Source of the DNA: Pacificibacter marinus
GTDB lineage: Bacteria; Pseudomonadota; Alphaproteobacteria; Rhodobacterales; Rhodobacteraceae
Reading direction: 5' to 3'
Assembly (NCBI RefSeq): GCF_900109555.1
Contig: NZ_FNZV01000005.1
Coordinates: forward strand, 124,001-188,000
DNA: 64,000 nt
Made by a program: the position numbers and the translations under genes. The notes beneath the pieces were generated by a model. That model was not told where the DNA came from and did no database searches. It saw only the letters and a list, made by a program, of their open reading frames with translations. This document shows positions 1 to 10,227 of this stretch, piece after piece. Position 1 is the stretch's first letter. Every line of letters begins with the position of its first letter.

Positions 1-2025
1 GCGCGCGCGTGGAGCGGCACAACAGCACGGCTTTTGCGCCAAGCCAAAGGCGCGCCTGCAGATGCAGGTCTTGGGTTGATCGTGCAAGCTATGGCACTGG
101 GGGTCGGACCCGGTGAAAGCGGCGCTGGTGTGATCCAATTGATTGACGAAGACACTGGCGCACCGATGATCCGTGGCCGCTATAAACGTCAAGCGCAGGG
201 ACGCGACGCGTTGAATGCGCACAATGATACGATGTATTTGACCAAAGACACGCGTGGCCCGTCGCTTGAAACCGATTGTCCTGCGTTGTTTGAACAATTG
301 ACCACGGTGTCTCAGCTGTGTCGCACCAAGCTGCGCGAAGAAATGCAGGTCGAGTTCACCATCGAAAACGGCAAGCTGGCAATTTTGGATGCTGTGCGGG
401 TGCCGCGTTCGACACGTGCGTCGCTGCGCACAGCGGTGCAATTGGCCGAAGACGGCATCATTCCAAAATCAGATGCGTTGTTGCGTATTCCGCCACGGTC
501 GCTGACTGAATTGTTGCACCCACAGATTGATCCGACGGCGGCACGGTCGGTGTTTGCCAAAGGCATCGCTGCCAGTCCCGGCGGGGCAGTGGGGCGATTG
601 GTGTTTTCGTCCGCGGCAGCGCAAGCGTCGGAGGCGCGTGGCGAAGCCTGTATTTTGGTGCGGCGTGAAACTGCGCCAGAAGACATTCGCGGGATGCATT
701 CGTCTGTTGGGGTGCTCACGGAACGCGGCGGCGCGGTGTCGCACGCTGCTGTGATCGCGCGTGGCATGGGCGTGCCTTGTGTGGTCGGGGCGTCTATGAC
801 TATCAATTCGCGCAAGAAAACAATCACCGGTGCAGATGGGCGCGTGTTGAACGAAGGCGATATGATCACGCTGGATGGGTCGGCTGGCGAGGCTTTGATG
901 GGCGAGACCAAAATGTTGCCGCCGTCCAAAGATTATTGGTATTTGCAGTTGATGGAATGGGCCGACGCCATTCGCGATATCGGCGTGCGGGCCAATGCGG
1001 ATACGCCGGCAGATGCGGCCATGGCGCGTGATTTTAAGGCCCAAGGCATCGGTCTATGCCGCACAGAGCATATGTTCTTTGAAGGCGACCGTTTGACTGT
1101 GATGCGCGAGATGATTTTCGCGGCAACACATGAAGATCGTCAAGAAGCCATATCGCGGCTTTTGCCAATGCAAAGATCAGATTTTATTGAGCTTTTCCAA
1201 ATTATGCAGGGCCAACCTGTGTGCATTCGCTTGCTTGATCCACCGCTACATGAATTTTTGCCCTCAGACCGCGCAGGGGCCAAAGAACTGGCAGAAGCGT
1301 TGGATTTGCCGCTGTCTGACGTGACGCGGCGCATTGAATGGCTGTCTGAATTCAACCCGATGCTTGGGATGCGTGGTGTGCGACTTGGGATCACGTTCCC
1401 TGAAATCTACGAAATGCAGGCGCGTGCTATTTTTGAGGCCGCTATAGAAGCGTCGAAAATAGGTGAACCTGTGGTGCCTGAGGTGATGATCCCTTTGGTG
1501 TCTGCCATGCGTGAGGTGGAGTTGGTGAAAACCCAGATTGATGGCGTGGCTGCGGCTGTGCGCAATGAAAAAGGGGCTGATTTCACTTATAGTCTTGGCG
1601 TGATGGTTGAAACGCCTCGGGCGGCTTTGCGGGCGCATGAAATTGCCCAACATGCGGCGTTCTTGTCATTCGGGACCAACGATTTGACGCAGATGGCCTA
1701 TGGGCTGTCACGCGATGACGCGGGGCGGTTTATGAACGCTTATGTCAAACAAGGCGTTTTTCCCGAAGACCCGTTTCATTCGCTCGATGTCGATGGTGTT
1801 GGGGAACTTTTGACCATTGGGGCCGCGCGCGGGCGGCAGGCTTCGCCCAATATTACCCTGTCGGTGTGTGGTGAACATGGCGGCAACCCCGAATCTATCG
1901 CCTTTTGTCGGGCGGCGGGATTCGATTATGTGTCTTGTTCGCCCTTTCGAGTCCCTGTGGCGCGCTTGGCTGCTGCCCAATTGGTGGCCGCTGAGCAAAA
2001 GTCAGCGCATCCCCACCGTAAGTGA
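1..2025 (+). CDS. ppdK: Pyruvate, phosphate dikinase, C-terminal three quarters (5' end outside window)
   Basis: The frame is open from base 1, so the gene starts before the window. It interconverts pyruvate, ATP and phosphate with PEP, AMP and pyrophosphate in the cytoplasm. The visible part begins late in the N-terminal ATP-grasp domain. The swivelling phosphohistidine domain follows, with motif GGAVSHAAVIARG and the catalytic His at bases 742-744. The PEP/pyruvate TIM barrel comes last, ending in CGEHGGNPE with the catalytic Cys at 1867-1869. The His-to-Cys spacing of 375 residues matches the 376 of the well-studied Clostridium enzyme, so about 200 N-terminal residues are missing. Nothing in the visible part looks damaged. 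A TTG at 34 could be mistaken for a start but lies inside the conserved ATP-grasp domain. Confidence 0.96.
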   Translation, partial: ARAWSGTTARLLRQAKGAPADAGLGLIVQAMALGVGPGESGAGVIQLIDEDTGAPMIRGRYKRQAQGRDALNAHNDTMYLTKDTRGPSLETDCPALFEQLTTVSQLCRTKLREEMQVEFTIENGKLAILDAVRVPRSTRASLRTAVQLAEDGIIPKSDALLRIPPRSLTELLHPQIDPTAARSVFAKGIAASPGGAVGRLVFSSAAAQASEARGEACILVRRETAPEDIRGMHSSVGVLTERGGAVSHAAVIARGMGVPCVVGASMTINSRKKTITGADGRVLNEGDMITLDGSAGEALMGETKMLPPSKDYWYLQLMEWADAIRDIGVRANADTPADAAMARDFKAQGIGLCRTEHMFFEGDRLTVMREMIFAATHEDRQEAISRLLPMQRSDFIELFQIMQGQPVCIRLLDPPLHEFLPSDRAGAKELAEALDLPLSDVTRRIEWLSEFNPMLGMRGVRLGITFPEIYEMQARAIFEAAIEASKIGEPVVPEVMIPLVSAMREVELVKTQIDGVAAAVRNEKGADFTYSLGVMVETPRAALRAHEIAQHAAFLSFGTNDLTQMAYGLSRDDAGRFMNAYVKQGVFPEDPFHSLDVDGVGELLTIGAARGRQASPNITLSVCGEHGGNPESIAFCRAAGFDYVSCSPFRVPVARLAAAQLVAAEQKSAHPHRK

Positions 2026-2203
2026 CTGTCTTTTATGTAAGTTATGTGACGTTTGAGGGCATTTTAGCGGGGGTGATCCGTGCCGAAGTTTCGGGTTTCC
2101 GCCTAGAAAAAGCCCCTTGGGTGGACCTTTGTTCTTATTTAGCCTATGTCAGCGACCGAAATACCAAATAAAGCTCAGATATTGAGCGAAGTTGAGAGAT
2201 CGC

Positions 2204-2905
2204 ATGACGTTGAAAACCGCAATCAAAACGACAGTGAAAACTGCCGCAGTTGGCGCCTTTTTGGGGGCTTTTAGTGTGCCGCTGGTGGCGCAGGCTGATG
2301 TTACATTGAGCACGTCTAACGATCCTAATTTCGTTCTGGGCGCACAAGTGACTGAATTGTTGACGCACGAGCGCGAGTCTTTGCGGGCGCTTGAAACTGA
2401 CACCGTGGCGCAGATGTTGGCCAGCTTTAAACCTGTCCCCAAACCGCAGCCGCCTGTGAAAGTCGATTACACGCGCGATTTTCTGGCTGACGTGTCAGCT
2501 GCAAGCGGTGGCGAAAACTGGGAATGTTTGACCCAAGCTCTGTATTTTGAGGCGCGTGGTGAAAGCGTGAAGGGGCAGTTTGCCGTGGCTGAGGTTATTC
2601 TTAATCGCGTGTCCTCCCCGAAATTCCCGAATTCTGTGTGTGCTGTTGTCACGCAAGGCACAGGTAAAAAGTTTCGCTGCCAATTTACCTATACATGTGA
2701 TGGCCGCGCAGAAGTTATCACGGAAAAAGCGGCTTGGCGTCGGCTTGGAAAAATTGCGCGATTGATGATGGATGGTGCACCGCGACGTTTGACCGAAGGT
2801 GCCACACATTATCACACCAAAGCTGTCAATCCACGTTGGGCCCGTGCTTTTCCACGCACAGCCTCTATCGGAGTTCACTACTTTTATAGAATGCCGCGCG
2901 CTTAA
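2204..2905 (+). CDS. Cell wall hydrolase, SleB/Hydrolase_2 family, exported
   Basis: The product is a 233-residue exported protein, probably a periplasmic peptidoglycan lytic enzyme of the family founded on the spore cortex enzyme SleB. Residues 1 to about 32 form a signal peptide (Lys-rich start, hydrophobic AVGAFLGAFSVPLV, Ala-Gln-Ala-like cleavage). A variable Pro-rich linker follows. The catalytic domain starts near residue 105 with ALYFEARGE, where Glu116 is the expected catalytic acid, and continues through AEVILNRV and a late THYH segment typical of the family. I chose ATG 2204 because GAGAG lies just upstream; a TTG at 2192 would add four residues. It stands alone between ppdK and a good terminator. 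The exact bond cleaved cannot be told. Confidence 0.85.
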   Translation: MTLKTAIKTTVKTAAVGAFLGAFSVPLVAQADVTLSTSNDPNFVLGAQVTELLTHERESLRALETDTVAQMLASFKPVPKPQPPVKVDYTRDFLADVSAASGGENWECLTQALYFEARGESVKGQFAVAEVILNRVSSPKFPNSVCAVVTQGTGKKFRCQFTYTCDGRAEVITEKAAWRRLGKIARLMMDGAPRRLTEGATHYHTKAVNPRWARAFPRTASIGVHYFYRMPRA

Positions 2906-2929
2906 TTTGTTACAAGATCAGAGCGTTTC

Positions 2930-2962
2930 AAACCCTGCCATTTCGGCGGGGTTTTGTTTTTT
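2930..2962 (+). terminator. Rho-independent terminator after the cell wall hydrolase gene
   Basis: The stem aaaccctgcc / ggcggggttt (one G-U pair) has a five-base loop and runs into a T-rich tract (ttttgtttttt). It begins 25 bases after the stop codon at 2905 and separates this gene from folB. Confidence 0.85.
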
Positions 2963-3051
2963 GTGGATAAATGGGTTGGAGCCGCGCCGTAAACCCGTTA
3001 GCTAGGCGCTGTAAATCGCACAGGCCCGTGCGCCAAAAGCAGAGCACCCCG

Positions 3052-3972
3052 ATGTCTGATATCCACCTTGCGTTTGACCATCCCGAAGCTCGCGCGGCAG
3101 CGACACAAAGCGACAGTTCGCTGGACCGCATTTCTTTGCGCGACCATGTGGTCGAGGTCGAAATTGGCGCATTTCAGGCCGAGCGCGGTGTGCTGCAACG
3201 GGTTGGCTTTAACATCGTTGTGGAACTCACGCCTGTGGCAGGGCCGATTGATGACGATGTGGATCGCATATTGTCTTATGACAGTTTGACCGAAGCCATT
3301 CAGATCGAACTTGCGGCAGAGCGTTTGAACCTGTTGGAAACCTTGGCCGAACGGATCGCCTCCCGTATTTTGACCGAGCCACGTGCCTTTCGCGTGTTTG
3401 TGCGGGTCGAAAAACTGGATCGCGGCCCCGGCGCTTTGGGTGTCGAAATTGTGCGTACCGATGGTCAAGCGGAAGGGGGCGCGACACAAATGGAGGCCCC
3501 GCTGCCGCATCCGTTGGTCGTATATTTGGGGGCCAAGGCATTGGCATCGCCGCGCCTAACGCAGTGGATTGACGCTTTGGTTGACGATCCGCGCCCTGTG
3601 ATTTTGGCTGTAGGTTTGCCTGAAGGCGCATGGCCGAAAGCGAACACAAAGCTCACGCAACGCCGTATTGATTTGCTGGCGGTCGAACAAAACGCTTGGA
3701 CCTTGGCTGGGCGTGATGCGCGCTGTGTTGTGCGCGCTTCGCGTACAGAACTGGACTGGGCGATGAAGCATGATCAACTGTCAGTCTGGGCACCGTCTAA
3801 AATGGTGCTCGATGCGGTGGATGGCCCCAAAGGCACTGCGGTGGATATGGCCGCATGGTTGGCAGCACAATTGAGCGCCGAGCAGCTGTTGGTGATGGGC
3901 GAAGACTTGCCGCAAGACTGTAACATTGACATGCACGCCCTTGACGCCAATGGCCCTATTGCCCTCATTTGA
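3052..3972 (+). CDS. folB: Dihydroneopterin aldolase (FolB) fused to a degenerate amino-acid-kinase-like domain
   Basis: The 306-residue protein has two parts. Residues about 25-140 are FolB-like (DHNA aldolase/epimerase, folate pathway), with LRDHVVEVEIGAFQAERG, the signature ERLNLLETLAERIA at 91-104 and Lys121. FolB is normally about 120 residues, so residues 150-306 are extra. That half reads like a worn amino-acid-kinase fold of the MfnE type: VVYLGAKAL (157-164) sits where VVKLGGSL would be, DLLAVEQNAW (207-216) where the helix AHWMAIxAM would be, and GTAVDMAAWLAAQL (261-274) where TSDSLAAWLA would be. The phosphate-binding Lys and Gly-Gly are lost, so kinase activity is unlikely. The start is the ATG at 3052; folP follows after 18 bases. 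The FolB call is firm and the second domain is an inference. Confidence 0.85.
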   Translation: MSDIHLAFDHPEARAAATQSDSSLDRISLRDHVVEVEIGAFQAERGVLQRVGFNIVVELTPVAGPIDDDVDRILSYDSLTEAIQIELAAERLNLLETLAERIASRILTEPRAFRVFVRVEKLDRGPGALGVEIVRTDGQAEGGATQMEAPLPHPLVVYLGAKALASPRLTQWIDALVDDPRPVILAVGLPEGAWPKANTKLTQRRIDLLAVEQNAWTLAGRDARCVVRASRTELDWAMKHDQLSVWAPSKMVLDAVDGPKGTAVDMAAWLAAQLSAEQLLVMGEDLPQDCNIDMHALDANGPIALI

Positions 3973-3990
3973 GCTGCAAAAGGGACGACT

Positions 3991-5022
3991 ATGCCTGACG
4001 TGAAACTCTATCATCGACCTATGGTTCAACAAGGACTGGTGCGCCCGCACGGCGCGCATTCTGTGGCCGGAGGAGCTTTGTGGTTCACCCATGTCGAAAC
4101 CCTGAGACGAGGTCATGCGCCGCAAATCGTGCCCGCTGATACTTTGGCGCATGATATTTTGCACCGCCTGACCTTTGCGCGGGCCATTGTGGCTGGGCTT
4201 GATATGACGCGGGTCAATGTGATGGGGATTTTGAATGTAACCCCTGATAGCTTTTCCGATGGTGGGCGTTTTGAGCAGTCCGAAATCGCGATCGAACATG
4301 CGCTTACTATGGTGGCCGATGGCGCTGATATTTTGGATATCGGCGGCGAAAGCACGCGCCCTGGTGCGGCTTATGTGACGCCAGATCAAGAGATCAAACG
4401 CACGGCCCCCGTGATTGCCGCCATTCGCGGTGCCAGTGCTGTGCCAATCTCGATTGACACGCGCAAGTCACAGGTGGCACAGGCCGCTTTGAATGCGGGT
4501 GCAACGCTTGTTAACGATGTCTACGCCTTTACCCATGATCCTGATCTTGCCAAAATAACAGCCACGGCAAAGGCTCCTGTGTGTCTGATGCACGCCCAAG
4601 GCGACCCTGAGGTTATGCAGAACAATCCGGTTTACGCGGATGTGCTTTTGGACGTCTATGATTTCCTTGAAGCGCGTATTCAGGCCGCAGAATTGGCGGG
4701 CATTGCGCGGGACCAGATCGTGATTGATCCGGGGATCGGGTTTGGCAAAACTGTGCAACACAATCTTGAAATCATGAACCGCTTGTCGCTGTTTCACGCG
4801 CTTGGATGCCCAATCTTGCTGGGTGCGTCACGCAAACGATTTATCGGCACAATTGCCCACGAACCCGATGCGTTGCAGCGTCTTGGTGGGTCTATCGCTG
4901 TCGCTTTGGCCGGTGCCGCGCAGGGCGTGCAAATCATACGTGTTCATGACATAAAACAAACAAAACAAGCGCTTGCTCTTTGGCAGGCGATGAGCAGTGG
5001 AGAATATCACCATGTCCCGTAA
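3991..5022 (+). CDS. folP: Dihydropteroate synthase
   Basis: FolP condenses dihydropterin pyrophosphate with p-aminobenzoate to give dihydropteroate. The 343-residue product has the pterin-binding motif [15 protein letters not shown] at 78-92, [12 protein letters not shown] near 115, the SIDT and LVNDV strands, and the C-terminal GASRKRFIG. About 70 residues precede the first motif, an N-terminal extension absent from the 282-residue E. coli protein. This extension begins with [10 protein letters not shown] and has no recognised fold. The gene sits between folB and glmM, and its last 11 bases overlap the glmM start, so translation is likely coupled. Confidence 0.95.
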   Translation: MPDVKLYHRPMVQQGLVRPHGAHSVAGGALWFTHVETLRRGHAPQIVPADTLAHDILHRLTFARAIVAGLDMTRVNVMGILNVTPDSFSDGGRFEQSEIAIEHALTMVADGADILDIGGESTRPGAAYVTPDQEIKRTAPVIAAIRGASAVPISIDTRKSQVAQAALNAGATLVNDVYAFTHDPDLAKITATAKAPVCLMHAQGDPEVMQNNPVYADVLLDVYDFLEARIQAAELAGIARDQIVIDPGIGFGKTVQHNLEIMNRLSLFHALGCPILLGASRKRFIGTIAHEPDALQRLGGSIAVALAGAAQGVQIIRVHDIKQTKQALALWQAMSSGEYHHVP

Positions 5023-6358
5023 ATTTTTTGGCACCGATGGCGTGCGCGGTCGTGCCAATTCAAACCCTATGACAGCTGAAATGGCGCTGAAACTGGGCGC
5101 GGCTGCGGGGCGGTATTTTCGCCGTGATGGCACTGGTGCACATCGTGTGATCATCGGCAAAGACACGCGTTTGTCTGGCTATATGTTCGAGACTGCGATG
5201 ACCGCAGGGTTCACGTCTACGGGCATGAATGTGTTTTTGCTGGGCCCCGTGCCAACGCCCGCTGTAGGGATGATGACGACATCTATGCGTGCAGATGTGG
5301 GCGTGATGATTTCCGCCTCTCACAATCCAGCCGAAGACAACGGGATCAAATTTTTCGGCCCCGATGGCTTTAAATTATCCGACGAGGCCGAGGCGGAAAT
5401 CGAACATCTTTTGATGACTGGGGTAGAGCCTGCACAAGCGCGTAATATTGGCCGCGCCAAGCGCATTGATGACGCGCGTTTTCGCTATAATGAACGGATT
5501 AAAAGCACACTGCCACGCGGCATGACTTTGGCGGGGCTTAAGGTTGTGATCGATTGCGCCAATGGTGCGGCTTACAAAACCGCCCCCGAAGTGTTGTGGG
5601 AATTGGGGGCCGAAGTGATTTCAGTCGGCACAACGCCTGATGGTCACAACATCAATGACAACTGCGGATCCACATCACCACAAATCGCTGCCAATGCTGT
5701 GATCGCGTATGGCGCTGATGTGGGAATTTGTCTTGATGGTGATGCAGACCGAGTCATGGTTTTGGACGAGAACGGGCAAGTCGCCGATGGGGATCAGCTG
5801 ATGGCATTGATGGCCAAACGCATGGCAGTCAAAGGACTTTTGACAGGTGGCGCTTTGGTCGCAACTGTGATGTCCAATCTTGGTCTTGAGCGTTATTTGG
5901 AATCCGAGGGCCTGCGTTTGGAACGCACATCTGTTGGCGACCGCTATGTGGTGGAACGTATGCGCAGTGGTGGGTTTAACCTTGGCGGCGAGCAATCTGG
6001 CCACATCGTGATGACCGATTATGCCACCACTGGCGATGGTCTTTTGGCGGGGCTGCAATTCTTGGCTGCGATGATCGAGACCGGCAAAAAAGCGTCTGAG
6101 TTATCTAAGACATTTGAGACCGTACCACAGTTGTTGAAAAACGTGCGCTACGCCACAGGGCAAACGCCGCTTGAAAACGATGCTGTGAAACGCGCGATTG
6201 CGGATGCGGAAACAAAACTTAGCGGCAATGGGCGTTTGTTGATCCGTAAATCGGGCACAGAGCCGTTGATCCGCGTGATGGCAGAAAGCCTGTCTGAAGC
6301 CACATTGAACGCTGCTGTCGACAGTGTCGTGGCCGCTGTGGAGCGCGCTACGCGCTAA
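5012..6358 (+). CDS. glmM: Phosphoglucosamine mutase
   Basis: GlmM converts glucosamine-6-phosphate to glucosamine-1-phosphate for UDP-GlcNAc synthesis, the step between GlmS and GlmU, both also encoded in this window. The 448-residue protein starts [13 protein letters not shown] and carries the active-site loop ISASHNP, with the phosphorylatable Ser103. The metal-binding DGDADR is at 243-248, and the phosphate-binding [12 protein letters not shown] lies near the C-terminus. ATG 5012 was chosen over an in-frame GTG at 4997 because the conserved protein begins at [10 protein letters not shown] and GTGGAGAA lies before it. It overlaps folP by 11 bases and is followed by a strong terminator. Confidence 0.97.
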   Translation: MSRKFFGTDGVRGRANSNPMTAEMALKLGAAAGRYFRRDGTGAHRVIIGKDTRLSGYMFETAMTAGFTSTGMNVFLLGPVPTPAVGMMTTSMRADVGVMISASHNPAEDNGIKFFGPDGFKLSDEAEAEIEHLLMTGVEPAQARNIGRAKRIDDARFRYNERIKSTLPRGMTLAGLKVVIDCANGAAYKTAPEVLWELGAEVISVGTTPDGHNINDNCGSTSPQIAANAVIAYGADVGICLDGDADRVMVLDENGQVADGDQLMALMAKRMAVKGLLTGGALVATVMSNLGLERYLESEGLRLERTSVGDRYVVERMRSGGFNLGGEQSGHIVMTDYATTGDGLLAGLQFLAAMIETGKKASELSKTFETVPQLLKNVRYATGQTPLENDAVKRAIADAETKLSGNGRLLIRKSGTEPLIRVMAESLSEATLNAAVDSVVAAVERATR

Positions 6359-6372
6359 CGTTTATAATCACC

Positions 6373-6405
6373 AAAGGCTCTTGGTTTGGCGCTAAGAGCC
6401 TTTTT
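6373..6405. terminator. Strong, probably bidirectional terminator between glmM and a convergent gene
   Basis: A perfect 10-bp stem (aaaggctctt / aagagccttt) with an 11-base loop is followed by T's on the plus strand and by A-derived T's on the minus strand. It lies 14 bases after the glmM stop and 20 bases after the end of the convergent gene at 6426. Confidence 0.9.
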
Positions 6406-6425
6406 GGGCACTGGTTTGGCTCGGT

Positions 6426-6797
6426 TTATTGCCCAGCTGAAAAGGGCGACACGGCCATGACACAAAGTGCATTCAGCAAGGTCCAAACCACCGCAGTGAC
6501 TTTTAGCTCCATACCACTGTTGCCCTTGGGCTTGGCCAGCCATACTGCGCGCGCGACAGCCATAAGATACAGACCAAACATCACAAAAGCAGGCGCGATC
6601 CCCCCATAAAGCGCAGGCACAAACAACAACACGATAACGATGGGCAAAAACAGAAGTCCTGCCAAATAGTTGCCGGCCCAAAACGTATCGCCCAAGCCTT
6701 CGCGTCCTTGCAAAAGACTTTTCCAAAATGCGCGCGTGAACATGCGGGCACGGTCTGCGTTGATCTGGTCTAATTCGCTTTGGCTTGGATTGGTCAT
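6426..6797 (-). CDS. Small integral membrane protein of unknown function
   Basis: The product is 123 residues and I do not recognise the family. An N-terminal soluble helix (PSQSELDQINADRARMFTRAFWKSLLQGREGLGDTFW) precedes three likely membrane segments, near FLPIVIVLLFVPALY, FVMFGLYLMAVARAVWLA and VVWTLLNALCVMAVSPF. The start is the ATG at 6797, with AAAGGA nine bases upstream. A longer frame to 6902 exists but would overlap trmL and has no homologous-looking sequence. It is read after trmL on the same strand, with about 97 bases between them. Confidence 0.7.
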   Translation of the reverse strand: MTNPSQSELDQINADRARMFTRAFWKSLLQGREGLGDTFWAGNYLAGLLFLPIVIVLLFVPALYGGIAPAFVMFGLYLMAVARAVWLAKPKGNSGMELKVTAVVWTLLNALCVMAVSPFSAGQ

Positions 6798-6894
6798 CGG
6801 GTTTTCCTTTGCATCTGATCGCAGTTTGCACAGGTCGGCACCTGAGAGGCAAGGCGGATCACTGCACGCGTTGTCGCGGGGCAGGGGCCGTGGT

Positions 6895-7368
6895 TTAGCC
6901 ACCCAACTGCGTGCGCATCGCTTGGTAAATTACGGCGGTGGCGGTGTTTGCCAAATTGAGCGAACGCACCACAGGGTTGCGCATAGGTAGGTTGAATGTA
7001 CGATCTTGCATGCCGTTCAATATTTCGTCAGGCAAGCCTTTGGATTCACACCCGAATATCAAATAGGCGTCTTCTTGATAATCAGGTTCATAAAAGCTTT
7101 TCGCGCCGTGTTCTTCAAAGAAATGCAGGGCCTCACGGGCTGGTTTGCGGTCGTCCAGAAAGCTTTTCCAGTCGTCATACTCAGTCAATTGCACATGCTG
7201 CCAATAGGTCGTGCCAGAGCGCCGCACAGCTTTTTCATCCAGTGAAAACCCCAAAGGCTTGATCAAAATCAGCTCCAACCCCAAAGCCACACAAGTCCGC
7301 CCGATAGCGCCAGTGTTGTAAGGGATTTCAGGGGTCACAATGACCACTTTCATTTGCGGATCAGACAT
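6895..7368 (-). CDS. trmL: tRNA (cytidine/uridine-34 2'-O)-methyltransferase TrmL
   Basis: This SPOUT-class methyltransferase methylates the ribose of the wobble base in leucine tRNAs, using S-adenosylmethionine. The 157-residue length is typical. Three family motifs are visible: PEIPYNTGAIGRTC near the N-terminus, YLIFGCESKGLP in the middle, and PMRNPVVRSLNLANTATAVIY near the end, which forms the knotted cofactor-binding site. The ATG at 7368 is used; a second ATG five codons in would give MKVVIVTPE. The gene stands between a hypothetical gene and a small membrane protein on the same strand. Confidence 0.93.
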   Translation of the reverse strand: MSDPQMKVVIVTPEIPYNTGAIGRTCVALGLELILIKPLGFSLDEKAVRRSGTTYWQHVQLTEYDDWKSFLDDRKPAREALHFFEEHGAKSFYEPDYQEDAYLIFGCESKGLPDEILNGMQDRTFNLPMRNPVVRSLNLANTATAVIYQAMRTQLGG

Positions 7369-7464
7369 GGGGACTGGCTTTCTGAAGGGGGTGGGCGCGG
7401 GAGTGGCCCGTTGCTGGCACCCTGTTAGCCTGAAATAGGGGGCTTACACAACGCAGGCTTTTTT

Positions 7465-7893
7465 TTAACCAGAAGGAGTGGTGCAGCTTTTAAGCACGGT
7501 AGATAAAGCTGATTTTGCAGCTGGCGTGAGCGTAAGTCGGTATGTCATGTCGCGTAGAAAATGCTGCACCTTTTCCTTTTGATCTTTTCCACGCAAAAAC
7601 GGTTTGGCTTGATCCCACGACGCGGAAAACATTGTGACGGATCTGCTGGCTTCCCCCAAATCAGCAAGTGCGACGGCCTGCGCAAAGCTGTTTGAGGCTT
7701 GCTGCCAGTCTGTCAGGAAAACGCCATTCAGAGAAAGTGAGCGAGTGCAAATTTCAAGGCGTTTCTCCGGCGTAACACCATCTTTGTAGCATTGTCCTGC
7801 GTAAAGACTGGTGCCGAACATGTAGGCCCAAAACAAAATAAACACATTGGCGAGCACGGCTATGATCACTGTCTTTTTGGGGAGGATACTCAT
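7465..7893 (-). CDS. Membrane-anchored hypothetical protein
   Basis: The product is 142 residues and the family is not recognised. Residues 9-30 (VIIAVLANVFILFWAYMFGTSL) form one membrane anchor or uncleaved signal. The rest would be periplasmic and looks helical, with two cysteines early (Cys35 and Cys49) and one near the end (SCTTPSG). The phrase SNSFAQAVALADLGEASRSVTMF hints at a TPR-like hairpin, but only one unit is visible. It follows ilvC on the same strand, behind the ilvC terminator, so it probably has its own promoter. Confidence 0.6.
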   Translation of the reverse strand: MSILPKKTVIIAVLANVFILFWAYMFGTSLYAGQCYKDGVTPEKRLEICTRSLSLNGVFLTDWQQASNSFAQAVALADLGEASRSVTMFSASWDQAKPFLRGKDQKEKVQHFLRDMTYRLTLTPAAKSALSTVLKSCTTPSG

Positions 7894-7910
7894 GGGTGAC
7901 GTCTTTCACG

Positions 7911-7943
7911 AAAAAAAACAGGGCCAACACCGCTGACCCTGCT
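7911..7943 (-). terminator. Terminator of ilvC
   Basis: On the minus strand the stem cagggtca / tggccctg (one G-U pair) is followed by eight T's. It starts about 26 bases after the ilvC stop and ends 17 bases before the next minus-strand start at 7893. Confidence 0.85.
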
Positions 7944-7968
7944 TTAATTTTACAATGGTGAAAAAAGC

Positions 7969-9131
<1,163 letters not shown>

Positions 9132-9590
9132 ATGCCAATAGACGATACGGACCGCAGGATTCTGCGCCAACTGCAAGCGGACCCAGAAGAAGCGGTCACC
9201 ATTTTGGCCGCACGCGCGGGCGTGACTGGCCCCACGTTTGCGCGCCGCGTTGATAAAATGCGTGAGACTGGCGTGATCCGCGCCATTCGCGATGAAATCA
9301 ATTGGCCCGCGCTTGGTTATACGGTCGAAGTGTCTTTGCGCTTTACCTTGGATAAAACCGAACCTCGCGCTTTTGATGAATTTATCGCTGCCGCACGTGG
9401 TGTGCCCGAGGTGATTTCAATCGGCACATTCCTTGGCCAAGTTGATGTACGCCTTTTGATGATCGCGCGCGATATGGCCGATTATCAACGGATTTATCGG
9501 CAACATATTCTAACCCTGCCGCATATTTCCGACATCGAAGCCTTGATGCATGTTGCCTCCATCAAAGAACGCCAAGAGGTGCCATTGTGA
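9132..9590 (+). CDS. Lrp/AsnC family transcriptional regulator (first of a pair)
   Basis: The product is 152 residues. Residues 1-60 form the AsnC-type winged helix-turn-helix (DDTDRRILRQLQADPEEAVTILAARAG, then VTGPTFARRVDKMRETGVI). Residues 65-150 form the RAM effector-binding and oligomerisation domain, with GVPEVISIGTFLGQVDVRLLMIARDM. The ATG at 9132 has only a weak ribosome site. The gene faces ilvC and overlaps the next regulator by four bases, so the two are co-translated and may form a heteromer. The ligand cannot be told, though an amino acid is typical and ilvC suggests a branched-chain one. Confidence 0.88.
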   Translation: MPIDDTDRRILRQLQADPEEAVTILAARAGVTGPTFARRVDKMRETGVIRAIRDEINWPALGYTVEVSLRFTLDKTEPRAFDEFIAAARGVPEVISIGTFLGQVDVRLLMIARDMADYQRIYRQHILTLPHISDIEALMHVASIKERQEVPL

Positions 9591-10045
9591 CGATTGAACT
9601 GGATGACATCGACCGCGCATTGATGCGGGCTTTATGCGTTGATGCGACCCAATCGGCAGGGGCATTGGGCCGTGATTTTGGGCTTAGCCAACCTGCAACA
9701 TGGCGGCGGATCAAACGCTTGCGTGAGGCGGGTGTGTTTGGGCCGCGTCGAGTGGATTTGAATTTGGAACAACTTGGGGTCGGCGTCACCGTGTTCTTAG
9801 GCATCAAATTGGCCACCAAAGGCCGTGTGTCATTGGAAGACTTTGAGCGGGCAGTTTCCGCCATTCCCGAAGTGCAAACCGTGCAACACGTGTTGGGCGT
9901 TTATGACTATCGTTTGCGTGTCGTGGCGCAGGATTTGCCCGACTTTGAACGTGTGTTGCGTCGACGGATCATGACGTTGCCCGGCGTGGGGAATATCGAG
10001 GCCAATGTTTTACTATCAGAGGAGCGCTGTATTGGCCCTATATAG
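9587..10045 (+). CDS. Lrp/AsnC family transcriptional regulator (second of a pair)
   Basis: The product is 152 residues, started by a GTG that overlaps the previous stop in gtga. The HTH (DDIDRALMRALCVDATQSAGALGRDFGLSQPATWRRIKRLREAGVF) and a RAM domain (AIPEVQTVQHVLGVYDYRLRVVAQDL) are both present. It is clearly diverged from its upstream partner but has exactly the same length and layout, which points to an old tandem duplication. It ends before a bidirectional terminator shared with pepN. Confidence 0.87.
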   Translation: MTIELDDIDRALMRALCVDATQSAGALGRDFGLSQPATWRRIKRLREAGVFGPRRVDLNLEQLGVGVTVFLGIKLATKGRVSLEDFERAVSAIPEVQTVQHVLGVYDYRLRVVAQDLPDFERVLRRRIMTLPGVGNIEANVLLSEERCIGPI

Positions 10046-10175
10046 AAAGAAACAAAACCTCGCGACGGAAAGCGAAATACCACGGCGCACAGAGCATCCC
10101 TGTTGATTTTACCGCAGAGCGATCTGCGGCTGGTGCGCCTCTGGAACGGGATTAGGTCTTGCATGTGATACCATA

Positions 10176-10208
10176 GAAAAAGGCCCGCTTTGGACGGGCC
10201 TCTTTTTT
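10176..10208. terminator. Bidirectional terminator between the Lrp pair and pepN
   Basis: The stem aaggcccg / cgggcct, with a seven-base loop, is flanked by an A run on the left and a T run on the right, so it can serve both the plus-strand regulators and minus-strand pepN. The roughly 130 bases between the Lrp stop and this stem hold no convincing gene. Confidence 0.88.
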
Positions 10209-10227
10209 GGTGAACTTTGAATAGATG

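Noticed and set aside
312-1044. Open frames antisense to ppdK
   Set aside because: They lie wholly within a strongly conserved coding region and have low-complexity translations typical of shadow frames.
7427-7466. agcctg ... caggct followed by eight T's, terminator-like on the plus strand
   Set aside because: Both flanking genes are on the minus strand, and no plus-strand transcript is expected to end here.
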